Assembly: GCF_002263515.1 (NCBI RefSeq)
Contig: NZ_CP022752.1
Location: forward strand, 3,224,001 to 3,288,000
Direction: 5' to 3'
DNA: 64,000 bases
Source of the DNA: Actinopolyspora erythraea
GTDB taxonomy: Bacteria > Actinomycetota > Actinomycetes > Mycobacteriales > Pseudonocardiaceae
The notes under the pieces were generated by a model. That model ran no database searches. It was given only the letters and a program-made list of their open reading frames with translations, and was not told where the DNA came from. Each line of letters starts with the position of its first letter. Position 1 is the stretch's first letter. The translations under genes and the position numbers were made by a program. Below are positions 61,691-64,000 of this stretch, in pieces.

Positions 61691-63532
61691 CTATTCCCGA
61701 TGTTCCGCCGTACGGCGACGACGTGCCGCCACCGACGCGAGCACGACCGCGCCGAGCAGCACCACCCCGACGATGACGAAGGCCGCCGAGCGGTACCCCG
61801 CACCACCGGAGGCGGCTCTGGCCTGTTCGGTGGGACGCGCCCGGTAGTAACCCCAGTAGCCCTGCTGCGCGGTGATGACCCCGCCCTCGGTGGGCTGCAG
61901 CATGAACCCCTCGAAGCGGTCGGAGCGGTACGCCTCGAGGGCGTTGGGGTAGAACAGGATCAATCCGGTGGCCATCCGGTGGAACCGCCGCTGCGCCCGT
62001 TCGACCAGCTCGACCCGCTCGGAGTGGTCGAACTCGGCGAGCTGGCTGGCGTAGAGCTCGTCGTAACGCCGATCGCACAGGAAGCTGTCCGGCAGCCCGC
62101 CCCCGCCCGGCTTGGGGCGGGCACCGCAGGTCTGCAGGCGCAGCACGTAGTCCGGATCGGGATTGACCGACCAGCCGCTGACCACCATGTCGAAGTCACC
62201 CGCGGTGGTGCGCTGGTTGACCTGGTTGTCCGAGACCGGCCGCAGCCGGACCCGGATCCCCAGCCGGGACAACCACTCCTCGACGAACTTGCCGACCAGC
62301 GCGTCGGTGGACGTGTCACCGTGCAGTACGAACTCGAAGTCCAGCGGCCTGCCGGAGGGCCCATGGCGGACACCGTCGGGCCCGCGGGGGTACCCCGCCT
62401 CGTCGAGCGCCCGGTTGGCCGTTTCGATCGAGAAGGGACGCCTCGCACGTGGGGGCGGTGTCCAGTAGTACTCCTCGAAGATGGGGGGAAGGTAGCCCGC
62501 ACCGACGGTGCCGTAACCGCCGAGAACGCGTTCGACGAGGAGCTCGCGGTCGATGGCTCGGTCGACGGCCCTGCGCACGCGGGGATCACGCAGCGCGGGA
62601 TGCCCGGTGCCGATGGGTTCGCCAGCGCTGTTGGCCGCACCCGGGTTGAGCACGATCTCGTAGAAACGCCGTCCCTTGCCCCGGACCCGTCGGATGTCCT
62701 CGGCGTCGCGCAGCGCGTCGAACTGGGTGGGGGTCAGGTCGCGGACCACGTCGATCTCGCCCTTGCGCAGTGCCTGCACCGCCGCGTCGCTGTTCTCGAA
62801 GTTGACGAACCGGAGCCTGTCGACGTTGGGGGCACCCCGCCAGAAGTCCTCGTTGGCGCGCAGCGTCAGGAACTGCTGGGGACGGTACTCGGTGGCGATG
62901 AACGGGCCGTTGCCGACGATGGGCATGCGCTGGTTGGCGAACTCGGCGACGTCGTCGACGTTCGACCAGACGTGTTCGGGAACGATCGGTACCGCGATGG
63001 AACGCATGGTGGCCTGCGGGCTCGCCGTGCGGATCACCACGGTGCGGTCGTCGGGCGCGGTCACGCCGGTGAAGCCTTCGACGTAGTTGCCGTTGGCGGT
63101 GGCCGCCGCCGGGTCGTCCATCATCCGGTTGAAGGTGTAGGCCACGTCGTGGGCGGTGACCGGTTCGCCGTCGGACCAGTGCACCCCCTCCCTGATGTGG
63201 AACGTCCAGCTGAGTTTGTCCGGGGAGGACTTCCAGTCGGTGGCCAGTTCCGGGACCACCGAGAAGTCCTCGGCGCCGTAGGTGGTCAAAGTGGGGTAGA
63301 TCAGCCGGAAGACGCCGGTGGAGGCCAGGCTGAACCCGAGGAACGGGTTGAGCGAGTCGAACTCCTGCTGGATGCCGACGCGGAGGGTCACCTCACCGCC
63401 GGAGTCCGGTTCCGGGGGAGCGGAGCGCGCGCTCTGCCCCGCGGCGGGAACCGCCGCCGCCAGGAGCAGGGTGAGCGTCAGCAGCAGGGCCCGTGGATCC
63501 GATCCCGGGGCACCCGTAGGTCCAACACCCAC
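61691..63532 (-). CDS. Peptide-binding protein (SBP family 5) with C-terminal membrane anchor
   Basis: Solute receptor of the peptide ABC transporter, about 613 residues. Features are LRVGIQQEFDSLNPFLG, ELATDWKSSPDKLSWTFHIREGVHWSDGEPVTAHDV and LRDPRVRRAVDRAIDRELLV, typical for DppA/OppA-type proteins. The N-terminus has a signal peptide without a lipobox cysteine; instead a C-terminal helix (SAAFVIVGVVLLGAVVLASV) and RRRR tail would anchor it. GTG 63532 has AAAGGG eight bases before it; GTG 63541 is an alternative. First gene of the operon, divergent from the D-aminopeptidase. Confidence 0.92.
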   Translation of the reverse strand: MGVGPTGAPGSDPRALLLTLTLLLAAAVPAAGQSARSAPPEPDSGGEVTLRVGIQQEFDSLNPFLGFSLASTGVFRLIYPTLTTYGAEDFSVVPELATDWKSSPDKLSWTFHIREGVHWSDGEPVTAHDVAYTFNRMMDDPAAATANGNYVEGFTGVTAPDDRTVVIRTASPQATMRSIAVPIVPEHVWSNVDDVAEFANQRMPIVGNGPFIATEYRPQQFLTLRANEDFWRGAPNVDRLRFVNFENSDAAVQALRKGEIDVVRDLTPTQFDALRDAEDIRRVRGKGRRFYEIVLNPGAANSAGEPIGTGHPALRDPRVRRAVDRAIDRELLVERVLGGYGTVGAGYLPPIFEEYYWTPPPRARRPFSIETANRALDEAGYPRGPDGVRHGPSGRPLDFEFVLHGDTSTDALVGKFVEEWLSRLGIRVRLRPVSDNQVNQRTTAGDFDMVVSGWSVNPDPDYVLRLQTCGARPKPGGGGLPDSFLCDRRYDELYASQLAEFDHSERVELVERAQRRFHRMATGLILFYPNALEAYRSDRFEGFMLQPTEGGVITAQQGYWGYYRARPTEQARAASGGAGYRSAAFVIVGVVLLGAVVLASVAARRRRTAEHRE

Positions 63533-63683
63533 TGTGATCACCCTTTCGCGCTACGTGGTAAGAAAGAACCACTCCGGGCGGCTCCCAGTCAATGGTTCAC
63601 CGATTCGGCGTGGCGAGCACGCCGAGGCTCGGGCGTGCTCCACGGGCTGCCGTCATTGGCTTCGACATCTAGGGTGGACGGTC

Positions 63684-64000
63684 GTGCGAATTCTGATCTC
63701 CGCTGACATGGAAGGCGCCACCGGCGTCACCGGTACGGATGACGTGGTGGCGGGCACGGAGGCGTGGCAGCGGTTCCGTGAACTCTTCACCGGTGACGTC
63801 AACGCCTGCGTGGCCGGCCTGGCGGCGGGCGGGGCTAGCACGACGCTGGTCAACGAGGCGCACTCGATCCAACGGCACCTGCTGCTGGAACGGCTCGACG
63901 GACGTGCGCGGATGCTGACCGGACACCACAAGCCACTGTCGATGATGGAGGGGATCGACTCGGGCGTGGACGGGGTGGTGTTCCTCGGCTACCACACCGG
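63684..64000 (+). CDS. D-aminopeptidase (M55, DppA-like), cut by the window end
   Basis: N-terminal 105 residues of a zinc D-aminopeptidase of family M55, related to B. subtilis DppA, which releases D-Ala from D-Ala-containing peptides. The start is RILISADMEGATGVTGTDDV, which holds the first zinc ligands (Asp and Glu), followed by LVNEAHSIQRHLLLERLDGRARMLTG and VVFLGYHTG with a zinc His. GTG 63684 is the start. It is divergent from a dipeptide transporter operon; in B. subtilis dppA heads the dpp operon, so the link is meaningful. The rest lies outside the window. Confidence 0.92.
   Translation, partial: MRILISADMEGATGVTGTDDVVAGTEAWQRFRELFTGDVNACVAGLAAGGASTTLVNEAHSIQRHLLLERLDGRARMLTGHHKPLSMMEGIDSGVDGVVFLGYHT

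Noticed and set aside
60860..63706. A 948-codon plus-strand open frame
   Set aside because: It runs antisense through the DppB-type and binding-protein genes, has an Arg/Gln/His-rich product without motifs, and the minus-strand genes are unmistakable.

Overview
The window is visibly very GC-rich, uses many GTG starts, and is packed with stop/start overlaps of the ATGA and GTGA type. It carries a complete Pup-proteasome locus, the mycothiol gene mshC, a DUF742/roadblock conservon and a Tat operon. Together these point to a mycothiol-producing actinobacterium of the order Pseudonocardiales (Saccharopolyspora/Actinopolyspora-like; the genus is an inference). The order of backbone genes follows the Mycobacterium tuberculosis Rv2051c-Rv2134c segment, with insertions: lnt, fxsA, pepE, 5'-3' exonuclease, DUF4333 protein, helY, tatC, tatA, pafC, pafB, pafA, prcA, prcB, pup, dop, mpa, trmI, recB-like, hisE, PAC2, mshC, SCO1664-like, DUF3090.

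Layout. 0-6.3 kb: lipoprotein acyltransferase, amidohydrolase, FxsA, SGNH hydrolase, methyltransferase. 6.3-14.2 kb: Lrp regulator with an M24 peptidase; a winged-helix regulator/MFS pair behind a 40-bp palindromic operator; two small membrane ORFs; a stand-alone 5'-3' exonuclease; an Eis-type acetyltransferase; a DUF4333 protein. 14.4-28.2 kb: HelY helicase, TatCA, PafBC (DNA-damage regulators), an inserted amidase, PafA, PrcA, PrcB, Pup and Dop, all on the minus strand. 28.2-34.4 kb: an accessory block between dop and mpa (Nudix, SDR/TetR pair, methyltransferase, FAD oxidoreductase facing an XRE-cupin regulator, aldo/keto reductase). 34.5-45.6 kb: Mpa/ARC, three membrane-anchored Pro/Gln/Gly-rich proteins, TrmI, site-2 protease, RecB-like nuclease, thioesterase, VOC protein, HisE. 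45.6-56.2 kb: HAD phosphatase, PAC2 protein, conservon plus styrene-monooxygenase-like flavoprotein, MshC, MBL hydrolase, SCO1664-like and DUF3090 proteins. 56.4-64 kb: LD-carboxypeptidase, a kinase-like protein with a degraded P-loop, a dipeptide ABC transporter operon and a divergent D-aminopeptidase cut by the window end.

How the genes work together. Dop deamidates Pup (which ends GGQ), PafA ligates it to lysines of targets, Mpa recognises it and feeds substrates into the PrcA/PrcB core, and PafBC in the same locus links to DNA damage. LD-carboxypeptidase, D-aminopeptidase and the Dpp-type importer suggest salvage of peptidoglycan peptides. The cvnA-D operon is a GTPase signalling module whose downstream enzyme is a flavin monooxygenase.

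The most unusual signal is a family of dispersed intergenic palindromes (about 6.6, 33.1-33.4 and 44.9-45.2 kb). They share an apical GTAG-loop-CTAC hairpin, show compensatory base changes in their stems, and sit about 25-35 nt beyond the stop codons of minus-strand genes. No tRNA, rRNA, insertion sequence, prophage or CRISPR array was seen.
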